Shown here piece by piece: positions 1-11,600 of a stretch of 64,000 bases of DNA (position 1 is its first letter; every line of letters begins with the position of its first letter). This DNA comes from Taeniopygia guttata (taxonomy: Eukaryota; Chordata; Aves; Passeriformes; Estrildidae). Where the stretch lies: positions 18,449,001 through 18,513,000 of the forward strand of contig NC_133036.1 in NCBI RefSeq assembly GCF_048771995.1. Reading direction: 5' to 3'. The notes under the pieces were generated by a model. It was not told the origin of the DNA and ran no database searches. It saw only the letters and a list, made by a program, of their open reading frames with translations. The position numbers were made by a program, and so were the translations under genes.

Positions 1-5
1 TTTTC

Positions 6-43
<38 letters not shown>

Positions 44-342
44 TGTTATTTACCCTGTGTAGACACGTGGTCTTTTAATTCTTTCTTCCCCTTGCCGTTC
101 TCCTTAGAAAACCCACCATGTTTTCAGCTTACTCGTGTGTCATCTCTAAGGCACCAACCTTTTAGTACTAGAGCTGCCTGGCTTCTTGTATAGGTCGTGA
201 ATTGATAAAAAACAAACAAAACAAAACCAAACCAAACCAAAACAACGCCCCACTCCCCTCCCGCCGGCACGCCGCGCTCGCCGCACGCCGGTACAGAGTA
301 TCTGTGCGCGGGCAGGGCAGCCCGGCCGGTCCCGGCGCGGCG
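1..342 (-). other. CEBPA: CEBPA 3' untranslated region (partial)
   Basis: Sequence immediately downstream of the CEBPA stop. On the sense strand it contains a U/GU-rich tract (complement of 206-242) and a possible ATTAAA hexamer (complement of 74-79), followed by GU-containing sequence. The mammalian 3' UTR is around a kilobase as I remember it, so the true end may lie outside the window. I cannot decide whether the hexamer is used. Confidence 0.5.
7..42. repeat. (TTA)12 microsatellite
   Basis: Twelve uninterrupted TTA units at the left edge of the window. On the CEBPA sense strand this reads as a UAA run about 300 bases past the stop codon, so it may lie in the distal 3' UTR or just downstream of it. 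Pure runs of this length are usually polymorphic. Confidence 0.9.
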
Positions 343-1320
343 CTAGGCGCAGCTGCCCATGGCCTTCACCAGCGAGCTCTCGGGCAGCTGCCTGAAGATG
401 CCCCGCAGAGTCTCCAGCTCCCGGGTGAGCTGCTCCACCCGCTTGCGCAGCCGCTCGTTGTCGGTGGTGAGCTCCAGCACCTTCTGCTGCGTCTCCACGT
501 TGCGCTGCTTGGCCTTGTCCCGGCTCTTGCGCACCGCGATGTTGTTGCGCTCCCGGCGCACCCGGTACTCGTTACTGTTCTTGTCCACTGTCTTTTTCGA
601 TTTGCTCCGGTGGTCCGAGGGCATCATCTTGAGGGTGCCCGCGGCGGACAGGCCGCCGGGAGGGTGCGGGTGGTGCGGGTGGTGCGGGCTGGGCACGGGC
701 GTGGGGGGAGGCGTGGGCTGCCCGGGCTGGAGGTGCATGGTGGTCTGGGCGCAGTGGGCGATCTGGTACTGGAGGTGGGACGGGTGCTGCTGCGGGGCGT
801 GATGGGGATAGAGGGCCGACAGGGCCGCCGACTTCACCTCCTCCTCCTCGCGGGGCTCCTGCTTGATCACCAGCGGCCGCAAGCCCGGCGCGGCGATGCG
901 CTCGTAGAGGGGGTCGAGCTTGCCGTCCATGTAGCCGGGCACGCAGCCGAAGAGTGGCTGCTGGTGGTGCTGCGGCTGGTGCCCCGGCGCCGAGGCGGCG
1001 GCGCCCGCCCCGTGCATGGTGTGGAAGTCGAAATCCCCGGCCAGGATGGCCTTGGCTTTCTCCTGCTGCTTGCTGTGCTGGAAGAGGTCGGCCAGGAACT
1101 CGTCGTTGAAGGCGGCGGGGTCGATGTAGGCGCTGATGTCGATGGAGTTCTCGTTCTCGCAGATATCGCCGAGCTCCGCGCCGCCCGCAGCAGGTGCCGC
1201 CGCCGAGGGAGCCTCTCTGTAGCTGTAGGTGCTGCCGGGCAGGTGAGTCTGGAGCTGGTGGTGCTGGCCGCTGCTCATCGGGGGCCGGGAATCGACCTCG
1301 TAGAAATTGGCTTGCTCCAT
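343..1320 (-). CDS. CEBPA: CCAAT/enhancer-binding protein alpha (C/EBP-alpha, p42)
   Basis: Intronless 325-residue bZIP activator acting in the nucleus as a homodimer or C/EBP heterodimer in myeloid, fat and liver differentiation. The N-terminus [17 protein letters not shown] matches the C/EBP-alpha family. The activation element [15 protein letters not shown] lies near residues 67-81, followed by [10 protein letters not shown]. The sumoylation-type motif VIKQEP is at 151-156, and the [11 protein letters not shown] phosphorylation cluster is at 202-212, its threonines matching mammalian GSK3 sites. The basic region spans about 245-274, and the zipper has leucines at 284, 291, 298, 305 and 312. 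The C-terminus [12 protein letters not shown] is family-typical. Met102 (codon 1015-1017, purine at -3) is positioned to start the truncated p30 form that lacks the first activation elements. The start chosen is the AUG just after the conserved uORF. The protein is shorter than human p42 (358 residues), mainly through fewer Gly/Pro/Ala runs. Confidence 0.98.
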   Translation of the reverse strand: MEQANFYEVDSRPPMSSGQHHQLQTHLPGSTYSYREAPSAAAPAAGGAELGDICENENSIDISAYIDPAAFNDEFLADLFQHSKQQEKAKAILAGDFDFHTMHGAGAAASAPGHQPQHHQQPLFGCVPGYMDGKLDPLYERIAAPGLRPLVIKQEPREEEEVKSAALSALYPHHAPQQHPSHLQYQIAHCAQTTMHLQPGQPTPPPTPVPSPHHPHHPHPPGGLSAAGTLKMMPSDHRSKSKKTVDKNSNEYRVRRERNNIAVRKSRDKAKQRNVETQQKVLELTTDNERLRKRVEQLTRELETLRGIFRQLPESSLVKAMGSCA

Positions 1321-1428
1321 GAAGCAACTACAGTCTGCCGGGCATGGTGAAGGGCTCCTGCAATCCAGGTTTCGAACGGGACGGCGGCGGCGGCTCTGGC
1401 GATCTCGCGGCGCGGTGCTGCACGGCAC
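1321..1428 (-). other. CEBPA: Possible GUG-initiated extension of C/EBP-alpha
   Basis: The C/EBP-alpha frame stays open upstream of the AUG. A GUG at 1428-1426, with G at -3, lies 36 codons upstream and would give a 361-residue extended protein. The human extended isoform adds 35 residues from a non-AUG start. The extension contains RQSRRRRP, like the arginine-rich stretch tied to nucleolar retention in mammals, followed by a SPSPC segment near its end. A CUG at 1368-1366 is another in-frame candidate. That initiation happens here is inferred. Confidence 0.55.
1328..1345 (-). promoter_or_regulatory. CEBPA upstream ORF (five codons, MPGRL)
   Basis: On the minus strand an AUG at 1345-1343 opens a five-codon frame, M-P-G-R-L, ending in UAG at 1330-1328. 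Seven bases then separate it from the main AUG at 1320. Vertebrate CEBPA mRNAs are known to carry an out-of-frame uORF of this size and spacing, which controls re-initiation and the p42/p30 ratio in response to eIF2 and mTOR signalling. Here the uORF AUG has A at -3 and the main AUG has U at -3 with G at +4. Confidence 0.92.
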
Positions 1429-1521
1429 GGCTCGGTGCTCCCGGAGCCCGTCCCCCGGCCCAGCCCCGCTCCGCTCGCTGCCTGCCCTGTTGCTAGTGGG
1501 CTGCGGCGGTGCTGCGTGCCG

Positions 1522-1529
1522 TATATATA
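1522..1529 (-). promoter_or_regulatory. CEBPA TATA box
   Basis: The palindromic TATATATA stands out in otherwise very GC-rich DNA about 200 bases before the CEBPA AUG. It would place transcription start near 1495, giving a 5' UTR of about 175 bases that includes both the uORF and the in-frame GUG. The start site is estimated from usual TATA spacing. Confidence 0.75.
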
Positions 1530-1580
1530 CCGCCGGCAGCAGGGCCGGGGATCGCCCTCTAGTGTCCAACCTCCTGCTGG

Positions 1581-1593
1581 GAACCTTTGACCG
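1581..1593 (-). promoter_or_regulatory. DR1-like nuclear-receptor half-site pair
   Basis: On the sense strand CGGTCAAAGGTTC lies about 55 bases upstream of the TATA box. It resembles two AGGTCA half-sites spaced by one base (DR1), the type bound by HNF4 or PPAR/RXR. The match is imperfect in both halves and no conservation was checked. Confidence 0.3.
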
Positions 1594-2106
1594 CCGCGCA
1601 GCCGGCTCCCAGCGCCGCGGCCGGGCACAGCCGCCCGCCCGCCCCCGGGCGCCGCCGCCCCGCGGGGAGAGCGCCCCGCACTCCTCGATCCCCTTCCCCT
1701 CTCCCGCCGCCGCCCCGGCTCGGCGGGCGCTGAGCGCCGGATGCTCCCGCCGAGGAAAGTCCGCGCTGATAAGGGGCCCGGGGGAACGGCGCGGGGACTT
1801 TGAGCCCCGCTGCCGGGGCGCTCGGCGGGCAGAGCGCCCAAACGCGGCCGCTGCATTCGCACCGCCCGCTGCCGCCTCTGCGCCGAGAGCTTCGGCCCAG
1901 CGCTCCCCGGCCGCGCTCCGCACACAGTCTCAAAGTTCACCAGCCGCGCATACTTGCAAATATTCGGCCAGTCGGGAATATTCGCCCCGTCGGGTTTGGG
2001 AGCCAAGGCGCTGCCGCACCGGCGGGGGTTACCTGCCGGCAGAGCCGTCGGGGTTACCGGCCGAGGCCGACCGCGCCGCATTCCGCCAGGGCGCGGCTGC
2101 ACCGGC

Positions 2107-2229
2107 GGGACCCGCGGGGCTCCCCGGTCACAGCGGGACCCGCGGGGCTCCCCGGTCACAGCGGGACCCGCGGGGCTCCCCGGTCACAGCGGGACCCGCG
2201 GGGCTCCCCGGTCACAGCGGGACCCGCGG
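2107..2229. repeat. 28-bp GC-rich minisatellite, 4.4 copies
   Basis: Four exact copies of a 28-bp unit begin at 2107, 2135, 2163 and 2191, with a partial fifth from 2219. Each unit contains GGGACCCGCG followed by GGGCTCCCCGGTCACAGC. The copies are identical, suggesting recent expansion or homogenisation. It sits about 600 bp upstream of the CEBPA TATA box within the CpG island. Confidence 0.95.
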
Positions 2230-2699
2230 AGCCCGGCCCCGAGCGCCGCCAGGACCTGCTCGGGATGCCCCGGCGGGCAGGGCCGCAGAGCTCGGTGGCC
2301 GCGGGGCTCCCGGCTCCGGAGGCGATCGGCCGGGCCGCCCTGCATGCAGTGTCCGGCCGCTACCGCCGGTCCCAAGCCGGGAGGAGCTGCCCCACCAGCG
2401 CGGAACAGCCCGAGTCGGGTCACCTGTGGGCTGCTTCACTCCCCGCACGAATCGAGCAGGTACATTTAATGCCGGATTTCGCCAAACGCACACTCGGCGA
2501 TCCTGAGCAGTGATGCCGGCCTTGGCCCGGGCTAAGGCGGCGCAGCGGGCCCTGGCCGGGTGTCCCTGTGCGCTGCGGGCGGGGGCCCGGCCCGGCGGCA
2601 TTCCCAGCCCCCTTCTCCGGGGGCGATCAGTGTTCCCGCAAGTGCGGGACTGGAGAGGAGCTGCGTGTCCAGCCACCGCTTCCCGGTGCCTCCTGTGTA

Positions 2700-5600
2700 T
2701 AGGTCAGAGTCTCCTCAGGAGCCTCCGTCTCAAGCTTCAGTTCGGGCGGGGTGAGGATGCACAGCGCTCCTCTTGCTGCCATCACTCGCAGTACGCGAAT
2801 AGATGTGTCTATCCTTACACTGCACCCGGGTGCACCTCGGGCAGTCCCACGGGCATTCAGCTCTCCTGGTCCTGAAGGTCCCTTTGAAAGGACAAGCCAA
2901 GCCCACCTGGAGCAGGTGCGGGCTTAAAGATGCTACAGAAAGATCCAACCATAGTGATGGTTGGAGAAAAAAAGATGCAATTCTTAGTTCTCAGTGTTTC
3001 AGTAAAAGAGAAACTTGTGACAGTAAACTCCTCAGAAAAGGTTTGACAGATTTCTTGCAATTAAAAATTCAAAGGACTCAACGGGAAACAAAAATGACAA
3101 TGCACCAAAATGCCATATTTTTATTTCACACAATGCAGGTGTGAACTTCTGTTTCATGAGCAAATGCAAGGCCAGCAGAGTCAGTTGGCACACTCCAAGG
3201 TCCTCTCAGGAGACTGGATTCTGTAATTACAGCAGGGAAACATTAATTTACAGATCACAGAGTATACTTTTCACTATCAATTGAAAAAAACTAATCCTAA
3301 ATTGTTTTATATGCAGTCAGTATTTTCTAAAATTATATGTCTTGGTTTCAGTGCAGTAGCAGTGCCTCACAGGGCTGCTTCCACAAGGAGCTGCAGCACT
3401 GTCTCAGCAACAAAAAAGCTCCTAAGAACTCTGAACAAAGTCCTGGATCAGAGGTAAAGACTCAAGTCTGTGACAGGAGTGAATTTGAGGTGTTTCAGAG
3501 TGGAGAGTAAAATGTCCCCAACTGTCCAAATTCAGCTTGTTCTACTCAAGTGAACCCATTTCCAGAAATGGGACAAACACACAGCTGAACGTTTTGCCTG
3601 CTGGGAAAAATATCATCTGGAATAAAAGCTGGTAAGCAGTTTATGCTCAGAGTTTTCAAGAGGCCTTGTCTGACTGAAGTCAGCAGAAACAGGAATAGGC
3701 CATGAACATCTAAAATAAAAAGTCACTGCTGCATGAAACAGCAGCAGGATAACTAAGAAAGTGTAAGCAGAATTGTATCACCAAGTTTGTGATTTAATAA
3801 GAATACCTACATCTCTCAAGTCTTTAAAACACTCTCACATTTTATAATCATTCTGAAATTAAGGCCTAACTACATGTTAAAAAAAATTAAAGTAAATCAG
3901 AACTTTTAGGATCAGATTCCATTCCTAATTACTGTAATTAACGAACAAGTCCCCACAATTTAAGGACTGGTTTGCTCAGTTTTGGGTTTTTTTACATAGA
4001 CCCCTTGTATCTAAGTTAAGAACTTTTAAGTTTTCTATTTTTACTTGGAAATTTAAATTCCAGTTCAAATTATTTTAATATAGTATAAAATAAAGTTCCC
4101 AGACTTATCAAAAAGACATATCTTTGTCTTTTTATTTTTACTCCCTGTTTGAAGACAAATAAGATATATAAAACTGATTCATCCTCAAGCAAGCAGAAAT
4201 ACTTATTTCCCCATTCATATCAACAATGATTGATACCAAATAATTCAAATATTAAAGAGAAAACTTGTTGCTTAAGTTATACAAACAGGGAGCTGATTTA
4301 ACTAAGAGGAAGGATGCATGTTGCATACCATGGCTCCCTGAAGCAGCACTGTCAACTCTTGAGGGTGCTATTCTTCCATCCCAAAGCAGATCTTGCTGTC
4401 CAGAAGCTCAGGGAGGGCGACTAAAGTGCTCCACAATTCGAAACAGCAGCAAGAGTCACCTGTACCGAGTCAGCTGCACTGTCTGCTCAGGGAAGGAAAC
4501 ATCAGACAAACATCACTGGGAAGGAACGTGACTGAGTGCATTTGTGACAATTAAGAGTTTTTAATTGCACTGAAACACTGAAGTTTCTTTATTTTTTCAC
4601 CTGAACTCTCTTCCTGAGTTGTTCTCAGGCCTGTCAGTCCTGTGGGCTCCAGGATGAGTTACTGGCTGCAGGATGGAGCTCTGCCTGCTGATCCAACAGC
4701 CCGGCAGCTTGTGCTCAACATAGCATGTGGCAGCCCTGTTAGGAACTGGAGTGCAACTGCACATTTATTTTACTACCTTGTTAAACCAGAATATTTAATT
4801 GCTAGTGACAAAGCTCCAGGCAGGAGTTTGCACGCAAAACTTCCTGGGGTGAATGGCAGCAACAGCCCAGCCTCTGCTCTCTCCCACCTGCAGGACTGGT
4901 GAGGGGAAAGAAGACCAGGGTGGGCACTGTGGAGCAGAAAGGATGGGACAGCTGTCGTGGGAGTGACAAGAGGATATTATCCTTACTGCTTCCTGAGGCT
5001 TCCTGCACCTGGGGAGTAGCAGGCATGGAGCAGCAGTGGCTTCCTATGCAAATAAAGAGCTGGCAATCTACCATCTTACTTGTTGTGGTACACTGAAACA
5101 CAAACTTCTCCCCTCTCCTGTTGTGTTTTCTGCCCCAGGGAGGAGACACATGATACTGCACATAAAAGCTGCCACACGTGACAATTTTCAAAGGAAAAGA
5201 CTTTATATGCCAAAGCCTTGGAGGCCTGTAGATCAGAATGCAGCAGTGTCTGACAAGTCAACCAGAACCTTCCCTTCAGTGGGAAAGGCAGCTGGGGACT
5301 GCTTATCATGGTCCAACAACACAACAACAGATGATTTAATGACTTTATCATTACAGCTTTTCTCCTTTGGAGAAACACAAATCCAAGGTGAACCAACTCA
5401 AATCCGTGTTATTTTCCTCTTCTTTTTTTTTTTTTTTTTTTGGACCATTCCCCTTGTTTTCAGGGTGTCTATCAATTCTTGGTATCCTTCTGCTCTACTG
5501 ACTTCTGGCTCTTCTGCTGAGAGCTCAGTCCTTTGCAATTTCCAAGCTAGGTGTCTGAGAGCATTTCTCATTTCCATTTACCTGATAACTGCTCACTTCC

Positions 5601-8600
5601 ATTCAAATGACCCTCACAGCCCAATCTGTTTCCAGCTTGTCACCTGTAATCTTGCGCCAATCAGTCTGGGAAGTTTTTTTTTAATCCATTCACAATCTTT
5701 GCATGGTTAATGAGCCATTGCATACACAGTTCCTCTCTTATGATTAGGACCATATTTCACTGACCACATCCACTGTGCCCAAAACACTGCAGATGTTTTT
5801 CAGATACAGGATTAAATCCTGTTCCAAAGAACATACAGTTGAAATACCACCAAAAAACAACTCATCAAGTGACACTGTTGCTCCTCATCTCTCAGTGCAC
5901 TGTTTCCTTCTGCTGTACTAGGCCATCACCTTTGCCTTAAGACTTCCACAAATGATTTTATGATGTTCAACAGTAGTTCTAACAGCATGCATCAGGTATC
6001 CCCTTGCTCAGTATTTGTCTACAATCCATTCCACTATCAACAATCACCCATTCACTCTCTCTTTGGTATTTCACCTCTTATTAAAGGATAACCTCCTTTC
6101 TTTCACACCTGAATTTCCAATTGTTTGTCTTTACCTTGCAAACTTCAATGGCTTTTCTCACCATGAATGGCTCATCATCTTTAATTTGTTCATGCTACAT
6201 CTCCCTGGATGATGGAGCAGTTTATAACTCTCTATTTCATAGCTAGAGAGCTGTGAGATTAATGCCTTGCCGAGGCCATACAAGAAATACATAACAAAGC
6301 TGAGTATTTAATCTCTCCTATCCCCTAACATCAGCCTCCTAATATCACCACCAATGAGCATGCAAAAGTTTGACTACTGCATTCCTACAAAGGAAATCCT
6401 TTCATGCAGTGCCTTTTTGTTTGCTGGTTTTTTTAATGGAAATAGATCATTTTTTTATCTGAAATAAATTTATCTCTGAGGTGAACTGCCAAGAAATATA
6501 GAAAATACAGCTTATTTTCTTTTAGACCCTAGCCCTAGTCTACTGGATTGAAGACTGTCATTGATCTCAGCAGGAAGCTGTGCAGACCCTTACCTGGCAT
6601 ACAAATGATGCAGCAGAACATAAAGCAGCAGAACAGTAAAAGGGTATCCTACCCCAAACTCAATTCCGAACTGTGCTTTTAGGGAGGTGTTCTGAAAATA
6701 TTCTCTGAACATTGTGGCTCTTAAACTTTGGCTAGCTACTTTTCATGGCATTATACAAGAGATAATCCAAACCCAGAGATTTAAAAGCTTGTAAATCCAT
6801 AAAAATTATACCTTTTTTCTTTTTTTTTTTTTTCCTTCCCCACTCAGGTGACACCAACTACCAGCATTTAATTAAGATGCTCTCAAGGTGCTACATGAAC
6901 TGTGCAGGGGAACTCAGATTTACAAATCTCAATGTCCTAAATTGTACCTAAAACTAGATGCTGAAATATCAGTGACTTAATAGTCTTGTCAGCAGGACTG
7001 CACACCTGGGTTAGCAGCAGTATTTACCAAAATCCTGCTAGTTAGAGCAGTAGCATCTCCTCACTTGTGTGAGTAATTCACTCATACCCAAAGAACATTA
7101 TGATAATGAGCTTCTCCATAAAACAGCAATTTGCAGTATTACCTAAAGTGGCATCTAAGGCCCAACAACTACATTGGTTTCAAAGCACACCTACATTGAC
7201 ACTGGGAGGTAACACTGAATTACAAAGAAAATACCCTCGTTTGTCTCTTATATACGACTGTGCATTAATCCTTTGAAAATACTCATGTAGTCATCCTGCA
7301 ACATTATTCATACTTGTCCTTTTAATGTAAAAGGTGGTTTTTAAGCATAACTTTGGCAGTCCATATTCAATCCAAAATCTTCTGGTTTCGAGAAGGTACA
7401 TCTACAAAGCTGAGCTAGTGCTTGAGAAGACTGCCTAAGTAATAAGGAATCTTGCCACTGACTTAGATGTTACATTTTGCTGTTCTCAAAAGACTTTCAA
7501 AAAGAAGACGAGACAGCATTTCTCAGGCTTCATCACTCTTTATAGGTAGTTTGCACTGTAGACATTATTTTTTGAGTTTCTGAAAAAAAAAATATATGAC
7601 AAAAATACCAAAAAAAGTTAAGCATTTTCCAGAAGTATAGAAAGGATGCTTTGTTACACAAAAAAATGTACTAACAGAAGAAGATATGAAAAGGGAGAGC
7701 ACTGGGACTGGAAATGAAGAGAAAGATCAACTTATAAAAATAGCCATGGCATTTCTTAATTATGTATTTTAGCCATGGCATTTCTTAATTATGTATTTTA
7801 GTACATGACACATCATGTCACAAAACTTAGACCTTGACATGGACAGAATTCTATGTTCTCATCCAACTTATTTCCCTTTAGGAGAGATTGTTACAAGGAT
7901 CAGGATTAGGCTCAAGAGCAAAGATGTGGTAAAAGTTTACATTCTGTAGTACAAAATGGATCTGAAAGCCTCATGCTGTTGTCTCACAGATGAAGACATT
8001 GCTAAATCCATGCCAGACTCCAGCATGAGAGCCCTCAGAGAACTCAGGGATCTGGTGGGCTTTTTCTGCTCCTATTGTGAGATTACAGTGGAACTATTGT
8101 GAGATTCACTGGGCACTGGGATAACCCACGACCTCTCAGTTTTGATTGCCAGCCTGCAAATATTTGATGCTGAAAGTACCTATGGAATTAATGACTAGGA
8201 TTATAAAATATGAAGATAACATACTTTTGGTGTAAACCTTCTTTTATTAATGTCATAAAGCATTCAACTTCAGTGGCAGAAAGTTTTGGGAACACACTCA
8301 ACTTGTCTTTTAAAATGTGAGGTTCTCTAAGTATTGACTCTAAATTAAGAGGAAGCACTTTTACTGCTCAGAGCAGATGCCATCTTGGATCTTAAAATCT
8401 GACCCCCCTGTTCTTTAATTATCCCACTATTAGCCAAGGGATTACTGGCATGAGTAATCCAAGCAAGAGCTGGCTAAATAAAAACTGTCAATGGCAGCAG
8501 GAGGAAAGGGAGCTGAGGAAGGAAGGAAGCTCAGCAAAGTTCTGAGAGTCACTTAGTGACATCACCAATGAATCCAAGCCATGAGCTCCTCAAGACCTTC

Positions 8601-11600
8601 AGATTTACATTTTTTTGTTCAAACTGGAATCTTATGTTTTAGGTAAAATAGGTCTTAAGTGAAATAAGAATCACAAAGCAAGTGATTCTAATAATCAGTA
8701 GAGTTTTCCTGAAAAGATTACAGACAGATGAATATCTAGAATCCAAAGTTTCAAAAGTTTGGAGGAAAACAGGACTGGCTACTTCAAATGATGATTCTGG
8801 GAATAAGCCATTCTTTCTGCTTAGTGTTTAAAGGCAGCTGGCATCTGAGCTACAGAATAGTTTGAAATAAATATTATCAGAATTCATACAAATACAATCA
8901 GAAGATTTCATTTGATGGAAGCCAATATATTTTTTTACTCATTTTATGGAATAATAAAAATATTTTGCTTGCAATAATATTTCAGAAAGTAAAAAGCCAG
9001 TGACAGTACGAGATTTTTTGCAAGGTTTGGGTATCTAAAAGCTCATAAACAATGCTGAAAAGACACTGCCCTTCAGATAGGAGGGATCAACAATGCCATG
9101 TGACTTACCTGGCCATACTTAATAAAAGAGCTAAGTATAATCAAGGCTAATCGTTCAGCAAGACCACAGGGCCAAGAGGTCTCTAGTTCCAAACAAAAAG
9201 TCCTTGCAAACTACATGTGTTTTCAAGTAAAAAAATGAACAAACCATGAAATGGGCTCCCATACAGCAAAAAAGTATATTTTTTTCTTCTGCTATAATTA
9301 AAGATAGGAAATGGGAATAAGGTTTTGGACTCTAAATTATTCACTTTGAATAATTCTTTCAAGCCTAAACAATTATGCTAGATGCTAATTTGTCACACTG
9401 TGACACAAAATAACTGGGAGAAGCAGGGTAGATGTAAAAGGAAAGAAAAAGAACCCAAAAGAGCAAACTTGATTTTCTGACTGCAGTGTATATACAATAG
9501 CAAAAGTGGCAGTGGATTGGAGGGTGAAACTGCCCCCTCTCCAACCACACTGGTCAAACCAACAGTCCATCAATTCTCTCCACCCACAAAAAAGAATGTG
9601 AAACAATCATTATTTATATGAACAGTGTGTGAGAAAACTCAGTTGAAATATGTAAATATCAGAAGGCATAGGAACTTCTAGAAGAACTTTAAAACTCTCA
9701 GAAGAACACTAATTTTAAACAAATTACATGTAATATGAGCATAAATCCTACATTCCATGACAAACACCAAGATTATATTAATGTTATGTAATTATATTAA
9801 TGGTGAATATGAGCAGTACAAGCTGCTCACATTTATGACATGAATGTGGCAAATATAAAGTGAAATTCAACTTGGCAAACTAAAATTTAATTTCAGAAAA
9901 ATAACTCCTGTATTCTTTAAAGCAGGCAAAAAATTCCAGATTTTTAATTACATGAGTTGCATGATTCAAAAAAGAATTAATGCAACGTGTTTTAGTTGTG
10001 CTGCAGTTCTTGCTTTTATTTTACTAAAATATATGACTTTAAAAGGAAAATGATGATTTAAAAACCTGTGTGACACAGAACCCATAGCATGGGAAGGCTG
10101 AATCCATGCTGGTTGTCTGCAATCTGACACTCAGCTGCAAAAGACAAGGACAGGAAAGTGTAACTTGGCACAGAAACCTGTGGCTCCCTGTCAGAGTCAC
10201 AACTACTGACAGTTGCCACAGGTAACACAGCTGGCTTTATGCTGGGTAACACACTACAGCTGATAGTGGGTCAGTATTTTCCATTTAGAAAAGGGCTATT
10301 CCCCACCAGCATGAATGTTCTGGGATGCATTAGAAAGGCTTAGTAGATGGAAGCATTTATGTGACTAAGTGCAGGGTTTATGGACCATTTACATTTAATT
10401 TAAGTCATCAAGAGATCATTTGCATCTATGGTAGGGTCTAGACCACATGGGAATTACTTTTCTCCTTTATTAATAAACTGATTTAAACACCACTTATCCA
10501 ATTCAGGATGTCAGTGATAAAGTCTGAGGCTTCCATCTCCATCTCTTTTACTGAAGTTGAAGACACTGTGGGACTCTTGACTGCAGTTGTCCCTTGTACA
10601 TATTTGTGCAGGTTCAGCTGCTGTTTCCACTGGATATCCAAAAAGTGGTGCCAGTGTTAATGGAAGGCAATCCATATAAATGTATGTGTCCCTATTAAGA
10701 GGAAATGCCATATGTTCAAACTGTGGAAAATGCTGTGGGAAGAACTCTGACCTTGTGACATATCAAGTGCAAACTCAGCCTTCAGGAAGGTGCTTTGCTC
10801 CAGTGCCCCTCGCTTTTAGTTTCAGTGGGCTCAGAGCTACACAGCACAGAAACACTCTGTGTCCTTGGATCTACGTATTTTGATCACATCCATCTGTTGT
10901 GGGAGCATCTGAATGTGTGACTTACCACATTTTAAGTGGGCTGAAAACCTTTCAAGAAATCTACTAAAAAACAGTCGGAAAGAAAGTTAAGGATGCAGCT
11001 CTTCAGTTTCCATAGCTCAGTTCCCAGTGCTGCTACAGCATGAGGTGTCTGAGAGCTGACTGTGAGCTGACTGTGAGCTACAGCCTTCATGGGAGGGAAG
11101 GCAAAGATACACCGGCTGTTTCAGGCTGCTCAGTGCTCTCTACTGATGCCATACACTGGTGTTGAGTAAATGCCCCTACATTAAATCAGTGTTCACACAA
11201 ATATTTTGTTATAAACATTTTGTGTTTAAGGCATTGGCATTTGTTTTAAAAAACGGAGTTTTTTCAGTTAGCTATGGCACCACTAAAGCACAACATCCCA
11301 CATTATCTTGCTAGCAGTGCAGAAGTTTCTCAGAGCTGGAGCTCTCCTGAAGTGGCTGCCTATGTGCATGTTCCTGCCAGGAGTACACATTCACCTGTGT
11401 GCACTCATGCTGTCCTCATTTTGTTCACAGCAAGGAAAAAGAGCATCATGTGCATTAGACCCTTTGTCCCACTTGCTGAGTCCTTTAAATGTCAAAGGGC
11501 TTTACACAAGAAGAGAAAGAGGATGTGATACAAAAGTACACATAAACAAATATACCTTGAAGAATCTCTTTTCCTGGTAAGCAAAGTCCTTTTCTTCAAC

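Larger units (their letters stand above)
240..2650. other. CpG island covering CEBPA
   Basis: GC content and CpG density rise abruptly near 240 and fall back near 2700. The island covers the whole single-exon gene, its promoter and the upstream minisatellite. This is typical of the vertebrate CEBPA locus. Long open frames on both strands here follow from high GC and the scarcity of AT-rich stop codons, not from extra genes. Confidence 0.85.

Noticed and set aside
202-1350. Long plus-strand open frame opposite CEBPA
   Set aside because: It is the antisense shadow of a GC-rich CDS, with no AUG start and no recognisable protein.
1321-1923. Open frame extending 201 codons upstream of the CEBPA AUG
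   Set aside because: Only the part downstream of the TATA box can be transcribed, so only the last 36 or so codons (from the GUG) are credible as protein.
5036-5710. 224-codon plus-strand open frame
   Set aside because: It includes a polyphenylalanine run from a poly-T tract and no domain; it fits chance.
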